A stretch of DNA of 64,000 nt, from assembly GCF_947507565.1 (NCBI RefSeq), contig NC_089184.1, positions 2,976,001 to 3,040,000 of the forward strand. The letters are read 5' to 3'. Positions within the stretch are counted from its first letter, which is position 1; every line of letters begins with the position of its first letter. Shown in pieces: positions 23,169 to 32,696 of the stretch. Both the position numbers and the translations under genes were made by a program. The stretch is from Oscarella lobularis. Lineage: Eukaryota; Porifera; Homoscleromorpha; Homosclerophorida; Oscarellidae. The notes beneath the pieces were generated by a model. It worked only from the letters and a program-made list of their open reading frames with translations, had not been told where the DNA came from and did not search any database.

Positions 23169-23510
23169 TCAGGCGCACTCAGTCACCCTTGTCCCAGGAA
23201 GGCAGACATTAACCTTGGTGCAGCAGGCAGAGCACGGGGGATATCCCAATAACGGCGGACAAAAGCACGGATATCCACTTGGGAAGCAGTTGTTGCTATA
23301 GCACTTGTGACCTTCTCCAGCGTCTTTGCATATCATTCCCTCGCAGCAGTAGTCCGGACTCCACTCAACGTCAGTGCCGTTCATTTTGACGGGAGTGCAC
23401 GATTTGCCAGCGTCTCTGCATTGAATCTCGATCGACTGGAATCGAACGGAGGCAAACTGGAAAGCTCCAAAAAGAGAGGACAGAACAAAGAAGCAGACGA
23501 CCTTATTCAT
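23169..23510 (-). CDS. small secreted cysteine-rich protein, copy 3
   Basis: A 113-residue frame in the same orientation as copy 2 and almost identical through residue 80 (signal peptide MNKVVCFFVLSSLFGAFQFA; IQCRDAGKSCTPVKMNGTD). The C-terminal segment differs (SACCTKVNVCLPGTRV). All 14 cysteines are kept. The longer in-frame extension to 23615 comes from upstream promoter-region sequence and is not used as start. TATA-like atatatac sits about 45 bases upstream, as in the other copies. Confidence 0.8.
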   Translation of the reverse strand: MNKVVCFFVLSSLFGAFQFASVRFQSIEIQCRDAGKSCTPVKMNGTDVEWSPDYCCEGMICKDAGEGHKCYSNNCFPSGYPCFCPPLLGYPPCSACCTKVNVCLPGTRVTECA

Positions 23511-23838
23511 GGTGAGGTTAGTACTCAACTGAGAGGACCTTGGTTTGGCATGCAGTATATATACGATGAACACGAAGTGTCGGTTGTGACTCAGGAATGG
23601 AGGCTTGTACGTCAACGCATGTTTACGTCTTCTTTCTTATCAGTACGCGGGGTGAGAGAACATCTGTCATATGTTTGAGTAAATGAAATTCTGCTTATCT
23701 ATTAATTAAGCAGTGGCTTCTGTGACCCTAAATAGAAGCCTCTACTGTCTCACCTCCCACGTCCTTGATACACACCGGCTCTGCGGTTTCTTCACGCACC
23801 AACGTTTCTTAGTCGTCTGGGAACGTAGCCTCGGGAAT

Positions 23839-23891
23839 CCAGACTCTCTCATGGCCGAGCGCGCTTAGGGGGTCGTGGAGAGAGAGTCTGG
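23839..23891. repeat. hairpin element, copy 2
   Basis: The arms ccagactctctc and gagagagagtctgg sit in the same flanking context as at 21773 (gggaacgtagcctcggga before, ctatacaagcggcggtgcgc after). Confidence 0.7.
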
Positions 23892-24792
23892 GACAGGTTC
23901 TATACAAGCGGCGGTGCGCTTGAACTTTAGTTGGCTTCAGTGATCAGTTTCCCACTAGCTACATAAGAATTATTCCGTAGGCATATGCGTTCTATTTTGC
24001 GGGAAGAGACTTGACTCGGTTGATAAACGTATTCGTCAGGGAATATTCCTAACTCTTCTCTGCCATTTCATGTTTACACCTTGCTTCGCCTTGAATACAC
24101 GAGCGCACGATTTCGAAGTAAATCCGCTTGTGCTAGCTGTTGAAAGCCATTCTTCTTTTCTTGATAACTAGAACTCAACGTAAATGCATGGTCGACTAAG
24201 CCGTACGAGCCCTCCGCCGAAGCACTACTTCCTAGGATTGCCTGATTTGGACAAGGTGCACGCAGTCTGCTCAAAGTATTCGATTTGGCCATCGTCAGAC
24301 AGATAATTACATGTGTACAAGGTATGTAGATTTTATTAAGAATAACTAGCTTGCTTCTTTTTGGATTGATAGCGTTCTGTCTTGTTTGGTTTCCGCGCGG
24401 TTCTCCGTGGAGGATATTGTAGCCGACACGCCCATGCAAATAACGGGTCGCCGCTGTACGCAGTGGAAGTCCGTCTGCGCAAGCAGTTCCAGGAAGAGCG
24501 CACGGATTCGTGAACCAGCTGCATGAACTGCTTGCTGAAGAGATCGCGATGACAAACACAGGTACGACAAATTGTATTTCTGGCTAATATGACCGGCTCC
24601 GAGGCTCCGACGCAAGACACATTCCTGAGCCAAAAAGGCTCTAGCACAGCTGACGCACGACGCATTATATATTTTGCAAAGCCTGCCAAACGTAATTCCT
24701 TTAAGGAGCCGGAAGCTAATTAGTTTCGATGGCTGCAGCAGCTGTGTTTGCTTTCCCGAAAACTTACTCGTCTGGGAACGTAGCTTCGGAAA

Positions 24793-24845
24793 CCCAGACT
24801 CTCTCCTGACCGAGCGCGATAAGACCCTCGGGGAGAGAGTCTGGG
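24793..24845. repeat. hairpin element, copy 3
   Basis: Perfect 14-base arms (cccagactctctcc and ggagagagtctggg) flank a loop of about 25 bases. The 5' context (cgtctgggaacgtagcttcgg) and 3' context (ttatacaagcggcggt) are conserved with the two other copies, though here it is not next to a cysteine-rich gene. Confidence 0.75.
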
Positions 24846-24899
24846 CAAAATTTTATACAAGCGGCGGTACCTGGAAGATCGACCTATGTATTGTAGTCA

Positions 24900-25213
24900 C
24901 CCGTGGGTAAATGAATCTGATACTGATACTGATACTGATACTCCCCAAAATCGAGGGGAGCGGTGCACAACAAGATCAAAAGCATGTCCCCAGACCCTTA
25001 TTAACGGAGGGAGAGGGTCTGGGAACGAGACGGCGCCAGGGGTTGCACGCATAGAGGCGTGTCTCAGAGTGGTTAGCATTACACTCTCAATATGTCGCTT
25101 TCGCTCGCCGACGCTGCGTTTCGTTCTTTCGGGGAAACGAAGGAAAAGACGTATTTGCATTAGCCATTTAGTATCAGTATCAGTATCAGTATCAGATTTA
25201 TTTACCCACGGGT
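24900..25213. mobile_element. MITE-like element with 44-bp terminal inverted repeats
   Basis: The ends 24900-24943 and 25170-25213 are near-perfect inverted repeats. From the outside in they contain acccgtgggtaaatgaatc and an array of four TACTGA hexamers. The interior has a second small hairpin (24988-25025, cccagaccc and gggtctggg arms) and a segment shared with 26420-26530 and 21930-22060. No coding frame with a transposase is present. It therefore looks like a non-autonomous inverted-repeat element with another element nested in it. Confidence 0.8.
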
Positions 25214-25526
25214 AGCTTCAACCAATACGTCGATCTACCCACGGATTCTAGAGAGAGGGATATGAAACACCAGTACATTGAGTGGTTAGATGCGTGCCTC
25301 GGCCACGCCCCCTTATCCGTTGTGACCCCGCTCAAGAAACGCCCGATTTCTCCGAATCCGAAGGCTCTCTAGCCTTCTAGGCAACTCGAAAAGGTCACTA
25401 ATGGTGTAAATAATGCTCCCAACTGTAGCTTTTAAAAGCGACGGATCCCTAAAGCCCGTTTTTTTCAACAGGCGACTTTGTGTAGTTTTCCTGATTGTTC
25501 TGCAGGCTTTCGGAAACGCAAAATAC

Positions 25527-25719
25527 GTTCTAACTCTAGGCTTAAGACGTCAAAGTGCAACTGACATCCTCAAAAGCATCTGCGTTTCACGATAGTCGAG
25601 ATCAAGACGATTTTCGAGCATGCACCCTTTTTTGCGAGGGTACAAACTTGTGTTGATCAATCGCAGATGCTTTTGAAGATGTCAGTTGCACTTTGACGTC
25701 TTAAGCCTAGAGTTAGAAC
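25527..25719. mobile_element. inverted-repeat element with 58-bp arms
   Basis: The arms 25527-25584 and 25662-25719 match with about one mismatch (gttctaactctaggcttaag versus cttaagcctagagttagaac). They enclose a 77-base loop that itself holds cacccttttttgcgagggt. This could fold into a long hairpin or be a small fold-back transposon. No coding capacity was found. Confidence 0.85.
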
Positions 25720-25899
25720 GTTCCCAAACGACTAGGAAACGTTGGTGACTTGAGAAACCGTACTATGACCGCAGGATGTGGCTAGGACGTGGGAGGTGAG
25801 ACCGTAGAGGCTTCTGTTTAGGTTCACAAAAGATAAGCATAATTTGATTAGTGTCGATCGCGATCGTACGCCCAGTTCAGCCCAAGTCTACTCCTGAAA

Positions 25900-25985
25900 G
25901 GAAGGAAGGAAACGGTTCGAAGTCGCTCGATTGTTAGCGTTCGGGTGTACGAACGCTCTCGAACGACCTTCGAAACCGTTCGAAT
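25900..25985. repeat. imperfect hairpin rich in TTCGAA
   Basis: gaaacggttcgaagtcgctcg near 25909 pairs with cgaacgaccttcgaaaccgttcg near 25961, around an inner gttcgggtgtacgaac stem. Role unknown. Confidence 0.55.
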
Positions 25986-26809
25986 GCCAGAACTAAAGCT
26001 ATATCTATGCGTCATTCCCGAAGCCCGGGGTTAGTTGTTCTAATCGGGAAAGGAACGCCCTTTCCTGAAGACAGTGGCCACGTACCCCTATGGCGGAGCT
26101 AACTAATTTTTTCCGCGAAAGGGCGAGGCTAACGCACATCGCCATGCACCGACACAACCCGGTCCACCCTACAAATTAATTCCTCCACTAGAAGTGAACA
26201 GAGATGTAGCAGCATCTGCTTCCGTACTAACATCACTAACGCAAAGCAGAAATGCACTGCCAACTACGCACGTGACCAGCACGAGATTCAGTCAGCGTTC
26301 CCTCGGGAGCCCTGACCAACTCCCGAATGCTCCTGGAGAGATTCTGGGATCTCTACTTCGTCAATGGAAGGCCGAGATTCGTATGCCCAATCACCGGCGA
26401 ATTCCAATAATGCAAATAAAGGATCTTGCACGCATAGAGGCGTGTCTCAGGGCGTGTCGTTCGACTTTCGCTCGCCAACGCTGCGTCAGCCGTGTCGTCT
26501 ATTTTGGGGCACAATTACGCATCTGCGAGGAACGAAGGAAATTAGGCTACGTTCCCATTCGACTAGGAAACGTTGGTGCGTGGTCGCAGCGTGGAGAAGC
26601 CGTACTGTGACCGCAGGGCCGGTGTTGCTACGTGGAATGTGAGACCGTAGAGGCATCTGTTTAGGGTCACAGAAGCCACTGCTTAAAAAATAAGCAGAAT
26701 TTGAGTTACTCAAATATATCACAGACGCTTTCTCACCCCGCCTACAGATAAAAATAAACCTAATTTCCTTCCACACAAGACACTTCGTGTGTGGTTCTCT
26801 CGTTCTTCG

Positions 26810-26817
26810 TATATAAG
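26810..26817 (+). promoter_or_regulatory. TATA box of cysteine-rich copy 4
   Basis: TATATAAG lies 42 bases before ATG 26852. It is preceded by the conserved cttcgtgtgtggttctctcg and followed by a short conserved leader ending caccATGAAT. Confidence 0.65.
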
Positions 26818-26851
26818 CAGCACACCGACCTCTCAGTAGAGTAACGTCACC

Positions 26852-27193
26852 ATGAATAAGATCGTCTGCTTCTTTGTTTTGTCCTCTCTTTTTGGAGCTT
26901 TCCAATTTGCCTTGGTTCAATTTCAGTCGAACGAGATTCAATGCAGCGACGTAGGCAACTCGTGCACTCCTGTCAACGTGAATGCTACTTCCGTTGAGTC
27001 GAGACCGGACTATTGCTGCAAAGGAATGATATGCAAAGACGCTGGGGAAGGTCACAAGTGCTACAGGCAAGACGACGATTCCTGTTGGACAAGTGGAGCC
27101 CGGTGCAGGTGCTGGCCCGATGGCACTTGCAAGCATTGCTGCAGCACAATTCATACCTGCGAAGGTAGGGTAGTGCAATCTACTTGTAGCTGA
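26852..27193 (+). CDS. small secreted cysteine-rich protein, copy 4
   Basis: Intact 113-residue single-exon frame with signal peptide MNKIVCFFVLSSLFGAFQFA. The mature part keeps the 14-cysteine arrangement (EIQCSDVGNSC, DYCCKGMICKDAGEGHKC). The C-terminal third (SCWTSGARCRCWPDGTCKHC) is much more diverged from copies 2 and 3 than the first two thirds, while it groups with copy 1 (YRQDDVSCWPAG versus YRQDDDSCWTSG). The direct-orientation copies (1, 4) and inverted copies (2, 3) thus form two subgroups. Function unknown; disulfide-rich and extracellular. Confidence 0.82.
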   Translation: MNKIVCFFVLSSLFGAFQFALVQFQSNEIQCSDVGNSCTPVNVNATSVESRPDYCCKGMICKDAGEGHKCYRQDDDSCWTSGARCRCWPDGTCKHCCSTIHTCEGRVVQSTCS

Positions 27194-27730
27194 TTGATCA
27201 AACTGCAGTTTGATTCAAGACACGTGTGTGACGTTTTTTGTCTTTTTCTGTCGTTCAGTGTTTTTTTCTGTCGTTCAGTGCTAAAAAGTGTTTGCAAAAC
27301 GGTTCGTCGCTCGGTCGTTTTAGTTTCCGCCACCTTTTCTTCCCTAACTCAGGGTCTTGCTTTTCCGTGCCTTAGTCAAAAGAAGAGCGATGTGTTTGCT
27401 CTTCACGCAGTTCTCGACCTTGGATTTAACAACAAAGCGTCGGATCAAAGACAGAGACAAGACTGCAAAGCCATATGCAGCTCTATTATTAAATAAGATG
27501 CAGCGCGGCAAGCAATTAGCTATTAGAGTACTTACTTACATGCAGTTGATTTATGCAGATGACTTATGCAGATAAAGTCTAAGCCCTCCCTTTGCTACAT
27601 GAATCGTTCGCACTGCTACTGTACTTTTCTTATACAGTATATACTCCTTAGAGTGAAATAAGATCGTCAGGCTCAGCTGCAACCCGAAGGATATGCGTTT
27701 TTCCTTTGGGTTGAGCACAGCCGTAGATAT

Positions 27731-28315
27731 TAGAGCTGCGACATGACGGTATCTGCACGTGACCTATCACGTGGTTCATAGACGCCATTTTGCGTTCAGC
27801 TTCGCGAGTTGATGCGGACCGTTTATAGCTTGAGGGACAGGTTAGAGCGACATACCAAAACAGAATATGTTCCCGTCAAGTGAAAGTTTTATGCGATGCC
27901 GTTTGCGGCTCTCTAGCGCGTATACTTCCTTGTTTACGCGAGGACGGATAAAACGTCCTCGCCTATACCTTCGAGCTGAGAACGCCGTATAATTTTTCTG
28001 CGTTGACAGCAGTCATTACTACTTTATTTTAACCTTTTAGCAGTACAGTATGTGTTACTTAGCGAAATCCGTCGAAATGTAGCAATATAGGGGGTGGGAG
28101 GCAGTAGCTAATTAGGTTAATTAGGTAGAGGTAACGGGACATATTATTGGTAGCTAGGATTTAATTGGAACATTTATGTTAGAGTCGTTGAGCTAATCGA
28201 ACGTGTGTCTGCGCCAGTGTGTAACCTAGAATATAGGGAGAAATCCGAAGCCGTCCCCCGAGCAGCATTACATTGGTGAGAGGAAAGGAATTCGAATTCG
28301 CACGCCTCCGAAGAG
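27731..28315. other. intergenic stretch before the gag relic
   Basis: No gene is supported. The part just before 28316 may be the 5' untranslated region of the retroelement (tgtgtctgcgccagtgtgtaac and attggtgagaggaaagg just upstream of the gag start). No long terminal repeat pair was found by reading. Confidence 0.45.
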
Positions 28316-29840
28316 ATGGAGATTGAAGAAAACGTCGAAAATGCCGATGCCAACGCCGCAGCAGCCGCTGTGCGGCCGATCGTCCGCGTCGTTAATTGCG
28401 ACGCGATAAAGATTGAGAGATTCGGTGACGGCAACTTCGACCGCTGGCTTCGGCGGTTTGAGGTTTGCGCGAAGGCGTATGGATTGGACGCCGACGCTCG
28501 CCGACTGTTTTTTGGCGACCTACCTCAAGGACCGCGCTTGGGTAGTGTTCGAGCACTGCGAGGAGGAAGAAATCGAAGGCTACGACGACCTCGTCGGCGC
28601 ATTGAGAAGACTTTTTGGAACAAACACGCCGGAGAAAAGAATGCACGCGCACCGGCTTCTGGAGGCGCGAAAATTCCGCCGTGAGGATGTGAATCGGTGG
28701 ATGAATACGAGTACGACCTGGAGAAGCTAGTGGAAGGCGCAATGTCGACGTTCGACCGAGCAACGAGAGAAGATCAGCTGATGCAACGTTTTGTCGCCGG
28801 ACTGCCGAGCTCGCTGCGATATAAACTGGAAGTGAATCCGCCCGCAACGTTCGAAGCGACAATAGAGGAAACGGAGGACTTACGCTCGCTGGAAGATCGC
28901 CGCCGGGAAGAAGAAGACGCTGCATGCCCCCGCTTGACTAGTCTCTCTCCCCCGGATGTTGAGAGAGGGTCTGGTACGGTACCGCCCCTTTAGCACCTGT
29001 AACTCCGCCTATTATGACAAATGAGAACAGTATGGCGGACGAGCTCTACTAAGATCGTTCGTTCGTACCCGTATCGAACGTCCCACAGCTATCCGATTAA
29101 CTGATCTGTTTCGCCTGCTTACTCTTTCCTAAAAGCCACTTCTATTCGACCGAGGAACCGATCTGTTTCGATCGCGTACTAAGTTCTATTCCGAAGACCT
29201 CGGTCGAATAGAAGTGGCTTTTAGGAAAGAGTAAGCTGTCGAAACAGATCAGTTATTTAATCGGATAGCTGTAGGACGTGCGAAAAGGGTGCGAACGAAC
29301 GATCTTTGTAGAGCTCGTCCGCCATACTGTTCCCATACGTCATAATAGGCGGAGTTACAGGGGCGGTACCGTACCAAACCCTCTCTCCGAGGATCGGTAA
29401 CATCCGGCTGAGAGAGGGTCTGGAACCGAGGCTGCCGCGCGACCGAGATGGAAACGACGACCGCCGCTGCGGGGAAGTCAACAAGGCGGATTTCGCGCCG
29501 CAGTCGTCCTGCCGAGAGGTGTCGTTGGCGAGAGACGAGTGGCTTCGCTTGGTGTGGAAAGTGACGGCGCCGACCTGCATGAGAGAATGACACGTCTTGA
29601 GCTGTTAATCGAACAGATCGCGCTAGGAAGAGAGCTGCCGACGTCGAACGCAGCAGAATCTTTGAGTACGGGCGAGTAGGTTTTCTACCGTTGCCGACAG
29701 ACCGGTCATTACGTCGGAAATTGTTTGGAGCGAGGCGGGTGCCGTTGTTTCAATTACAACGAAGTGGGCCACATCGCGAGGCAATGTTCGAGGGAGAAGC
29801 GGGGAGGATACTGATGGATCACAGAGCACAAAGTTTCGGT
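28316..29840 (+). pseudogene. retrotransposon gag relic, split by a fold-back insertion
   Basis: The gag-type capsid sequence (IKIERFGDGNFDRWLRRFEV, then ADCFLATYLKDRAWVVFEHC, EDVNRWM, LMQRFVAGLPSSLRYKLEV) moves through three frames between 28316 and 28935, so it has indels. It is interrupted at about 28941 by a palindromic element. After that element, 29670-29810 encodes two nucleocapsid zinc knuckles (CRQTGHYVGNC and CFNYNEVGHIARQC), each lacking one expected cysteine. No protease, reverse transcriptase or integrase was found downstream, so the element is a dead fragment of a Ty3/gypsy-like retroelement. Confidence 0.75.
28962..29388. mobile_element. large fold-back (palindromic) element inside gag
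   Basis: Left arm 28962-29160 and right arm 29188-29388 are inverted copies (gtacggtaccgcccct versus aggggcggtaccgtac; cagtatggcggacgagctct versus agagctcgtccgccatactg; cacttctattcgaccgagg versus cctcggtcgaatagaagtg) around a loop of about 28 bases. Small hairpins of the ccctctctc/gagagaggg type sit at both outer ends. It has no coding capacity. It lies within the gag relic, so it inserted after, or helped cause, gag inactivation. Confidence 0.85.
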
Positions 29841-30063
29841 TGTAAATGTGGAGAAGCGACGAGGCGAAGCGAACAGACCGATCATCGCGTGCGCCGTCGT
29901 CGATCCGCTTATCGCGGTAGGAAAAATTACGTAACCAGTTTGTATAAGTAATGACAGCCCAGTTGCTTCCCCAATGCCGGATTTTTCTCTCTTCTATCTA
30001 TGGTCCTGCCGACACACACACACTTTGAGATTTTGCCCTATCGCGTTTGAGAGCCCCTCACAC

Positions 30064-30098
30064 CAGGGCGCGCGCGGGCTTCGCCGCGCACGCCCTGG
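30064..30098. repeat. GC-rich perfect hairpin
   Basis: ccagggcgcgcgcgg and ccgcgcacgccctgg form a nearly perfect stem around a small ttcg-containing loop (gcttcg), a very stable shape. It lies just before a tRNA-like segment and could be part of the same short element. Confidence 0.7.
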
Positions 30099-30125
30099 TG
30101 TTCGGGCCGGGGAACAACTCCAAAG

Positions 30126-30215
30126 GCGTTTGGTGGCAGTGGTGGCCGAGTGGTGAGAGCACTCGGCCGGCACCACTATGAATAGGGGTTCGATTCCCGA
30201 CCATGTCGGAATTTC
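30126..30215 (+). mobile_element. tRNA-derived SINE head (pol III A and B boxes)
   Basis: tggccgagtggtgagagc (A box, Ser/Leu-tRNA type) and ggttcgattcc (B box, about 30186-30196) are spaced as in a tRNA gene, but the sequence does not close into a proper acceptor stem. The following 200 bases form an unrelated tail. This fits a tRNA-derived SINE better than a functional tRNA. Confidence 0.55.
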
Positions 30216-30459
30216 GTAAAATTTCCTCCTTCATATGTGCTTTGGATGGGCTCTCCTTCCATTGCCCGAGGGTTTTCTTCAGTATTGGAGCTTTCCCCCT
30301 CGTCTATTCTCCATTCTAAAAGACCGTCAACGTCACCTGACTGAGCCCCGCCTACCCAGTGTATGGGAAGTCCCGGACGACCAGTGGTCCGCCGTCGGAA
30401 GACCTGTTTGTGCATAGCTGTGCATTGTGACTTTAGATTTAGATTTAGGCGTAACAAAA

Positions 30460-32696
30460 ATGGCTGCTCCCGAACACTTGCGCCGTGCTTCGGCTGCTAA
30501 CGCCGGCTCCTTTCTCGCTTGCGCTAGTTCCGATGACGGCGAAGACGTAGAACCGCAAGTCGAGCCTTGGGAAAGTAAGAAACAGCTTCATCGATCGACC
30601 GTTTTTGGTTTGGGGCCCCTGCGGAATTCTTTTACTTCAAATAATTCTTTTAGGCGACGAAAGCGTTGTCGAAGAGGTTGAAAGCGAAACGGACGATGAC
30701 CGCGAGCCGTATTCCGAAGACAACATCGTCGTTTCGGACGGTAAAAAGAGGGCGGATAGCTTAATTCCGCCGGCATCTTGAATAAACTTCTGGTTCAGAT
30801 CGAAGCGTCTCGGGATCCGATAGCGACGACGACGACGAACGTATTTCGAGACCGAGAGTACCCGCGAGGTCTCGAGGAAGCGGTAGAGGAGGCCGTGGAA
30901 GACGAGCAATCGGCGGAAGCCGCCAAAATCGAGAACAGGAATCCGACGATTCAGACGAGTGGAGAGAGGATTGGGAGAGCGTTGACAGAGTCGATTATTC
31001 TTCTAGATCTGGTCCTACACGAGTTTTTGCGGGAGAAATCGATGCCATAACGTACAAAAAATATTTTATGCAAAGATAATTATGTACAATTTCATGTAGA
31101 TGTTTCAATCTCTTTTTCACGGAAATTGTGTGGCAAATGCTTGTCATAAACACAAATTTGAATGCTGTGGCCAAAAATGCGGGACAACAAGGTCAACGAC
31201 CGTGGAGTCCAGTTTCCGTCGAGGTAAAACAAATCATCAAGCAAATTATTTATTGCCAACTTGGTGTAGGAGATGAAGACATTTTTTGGTCTCTTGATCC
31301 TGATGGGTTATATGAGATTCCCTCGGATTAAAGATTATTGGCAGACATCCATACCAATTTTGAAATGCTGTTTGTCTGAAGTTATGAATATGACAAGGTA
31401 TTTGTGTATTTGCAAACTTATTATTACTTACATTTTTACATAGGTTTTGGCAAATTTTAAGATTTTTTTACGTCGTTGATCCAGCGAACGAATTATCAAG
31501 AGACGATCCTGCCTATGACAAATTGCAGAAAGTGCGGCCATTGATCGACCTTCTCCAAGCATCATTCAAAACGGAGTATGGCTTACGACGAGAAATAACC
31601 ATTGACGAGGCAATGATTCCGTACAAAGGACGTCTTGGTTACAAACAGTACATGAAGGACAAGCCAACTAAATGGGGAATCAAGGTATGGCAAGAAAGAT
31701 TTAGAATGAATTTGCTATGGATCTTTACAGGTGTTTATTCTGGCCGAAGCGTCTACGGGTTACATCTACAAATTTGACATATACACCGGAAAGAAAGCAA
31801 CTGCAGGGGAACACGGATTGTCAACTCAGATTGTCTTGGATTTGATGGAGGGCATGGATGGAAAAGGACACATTTTGTATACGGATAACTACTATTCGTC
31901 GCCTACGCTGTTCGATCTTCTGTGGGAAAAACAAATTTATTGCTGTGGCACAGTTCGGCCTCACCGGAAAGAATTTCCAAAGCAACTTCGAGCGTTGCCG
32001 AGAAAGAAAGATGTGCACAGAGGCTTTTACCGGTACCTTTCCAGACGACACCTGATGGCATGCGTGTGGTTTGACAGGCGTTTCGTATTTTTTTTGTCGA
32101 CTGCCCATGCGCCTAGGCTCGAGGACGGAACAATTCCTACAACGAAACGGAAAGATGGTCGGAATTCTGTCAATCTTGAGTGTCCCCCTCTTTTGGAGCC
32201 ATATATTGCCAACATGAGGGGCGTCGACAGGGGCGACCAAATGACGGCTCTCTACAACGTTGGAAGGAGAAGCAAAAAACCCTGGCGACGGATTGCATTT
32301 CACTTGCTCGAAGCAGCAGTATTGAATGCTTTCATTGTGGAAAGACAGCTCGATCCAGAAAGAGAAGGAGCTAAAAGAGATTTTCGCTCTTTTCGTTTGG
32401 AACTTGGCGTTGCACTCGTCGGAAATTTTTCGGGGAAGAAACGAAAAGGTAGAAAAAGGCAACGTCCGGACAAAAGGCTTGACGCGTCTCTTCCTCATCT
32501 TCCCATTTCCGAGAGGAAGCGTGGTCAATGCGTCTGCTGTAGCGAGAAAGCCAGAAAAGCGAAAGCCCGAAAAGTGACAACGGGCAAAAATTTCCGTCAC
32601 GAAGTGTACACTCGGTGCACAGCTTGCGACGTGCATCTTTGCATAGCGGCAGATCGAAATTGTTTTCACGAATATCACACGTTAAGTAAGTTCTGA
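30460..32696 (+). CDS. piggyBac-type transposase gene with six introns, frame intact
   Basis: Exons 30460-30571, 30654-30740, 30799-31051, 31100-31223, 31270-31397, 31444-31684 and 31731-32696 sum to 1911 bases and give 636 residues with no stop. All introns are GT-AG and 47-82 bases long. The N-terminus is acidic and low-complexity (DSDDDDERISR). The DDE_Tnp_1_7 core follows: EIVWQMLVINTNLNAV, LLILMGYMRFPRIKDYW, ITIDEAMIPYKGRLGYKQYM, ILYTDNYYSSPTLFDLL, MRGVDRGDQMTALYN. The three catalytic aspartates (about residues 288, 365 and 480) are present. The C-terminus has the cysteine-rich finger (CVCCSEKARKAKAR, TRCTACDVHLC). No terminal inverted repeats or TTAA duplications were identified. Many introns plus an intact frame suggest a domesticated or host-adapted gene; an active intron-bearing family is the alternative. 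Confidence 0.82.

Larger units (their letters stand above)
23511..24897. other. upstream flank of copy 3 and unassigned sequence
   Basis: 23511-23935 is the duplicated upstream region, with a hairpin at 23839-23891. About 23940-24770 has no supported gene; long overlapping frames at 24074-24689 on the minus strand are mutually overlapping and show no domain. A third hairpin copy lies at 24793-24845. Confidence 0.55.
26105..27730 (+). repeat. segmental duplication unit, copy D
   Basis: This is the direct-orientation counterpart of 5440-6860. Upstream ggtccaccctacaaattaat, promoter, gene and 3' flank (tgatcaaactgcagtttgat, ttttctgtcgttcagtgc, gaatcgttcgcactgctac) all match. Within the 3' flank tttttctgtcgttcagtg is present twice in a row (27243-27280), a small internal tandem duplication. 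Confidence 0.75.

Noticed and set aside
24900-25213. CRISPR-like array because of repeated hexamers
   Set aside because: Units are 6 bases without spacers and sit in inverted repeats of a eukaryotic MITE-like element.
30126-30200. Functional serine- or leucine-type tRNA gene
   Set aside because: A and B boxes are present but the acceptor stem does not pair and an unrelated tail follows; a SINE head is the better reading.
31821-32678. 285-residue minus-strand frame opposite the piggyBac gene
   Set aside because: It lies wholly antisense to a conserved transposase exon and has no family resemblance.
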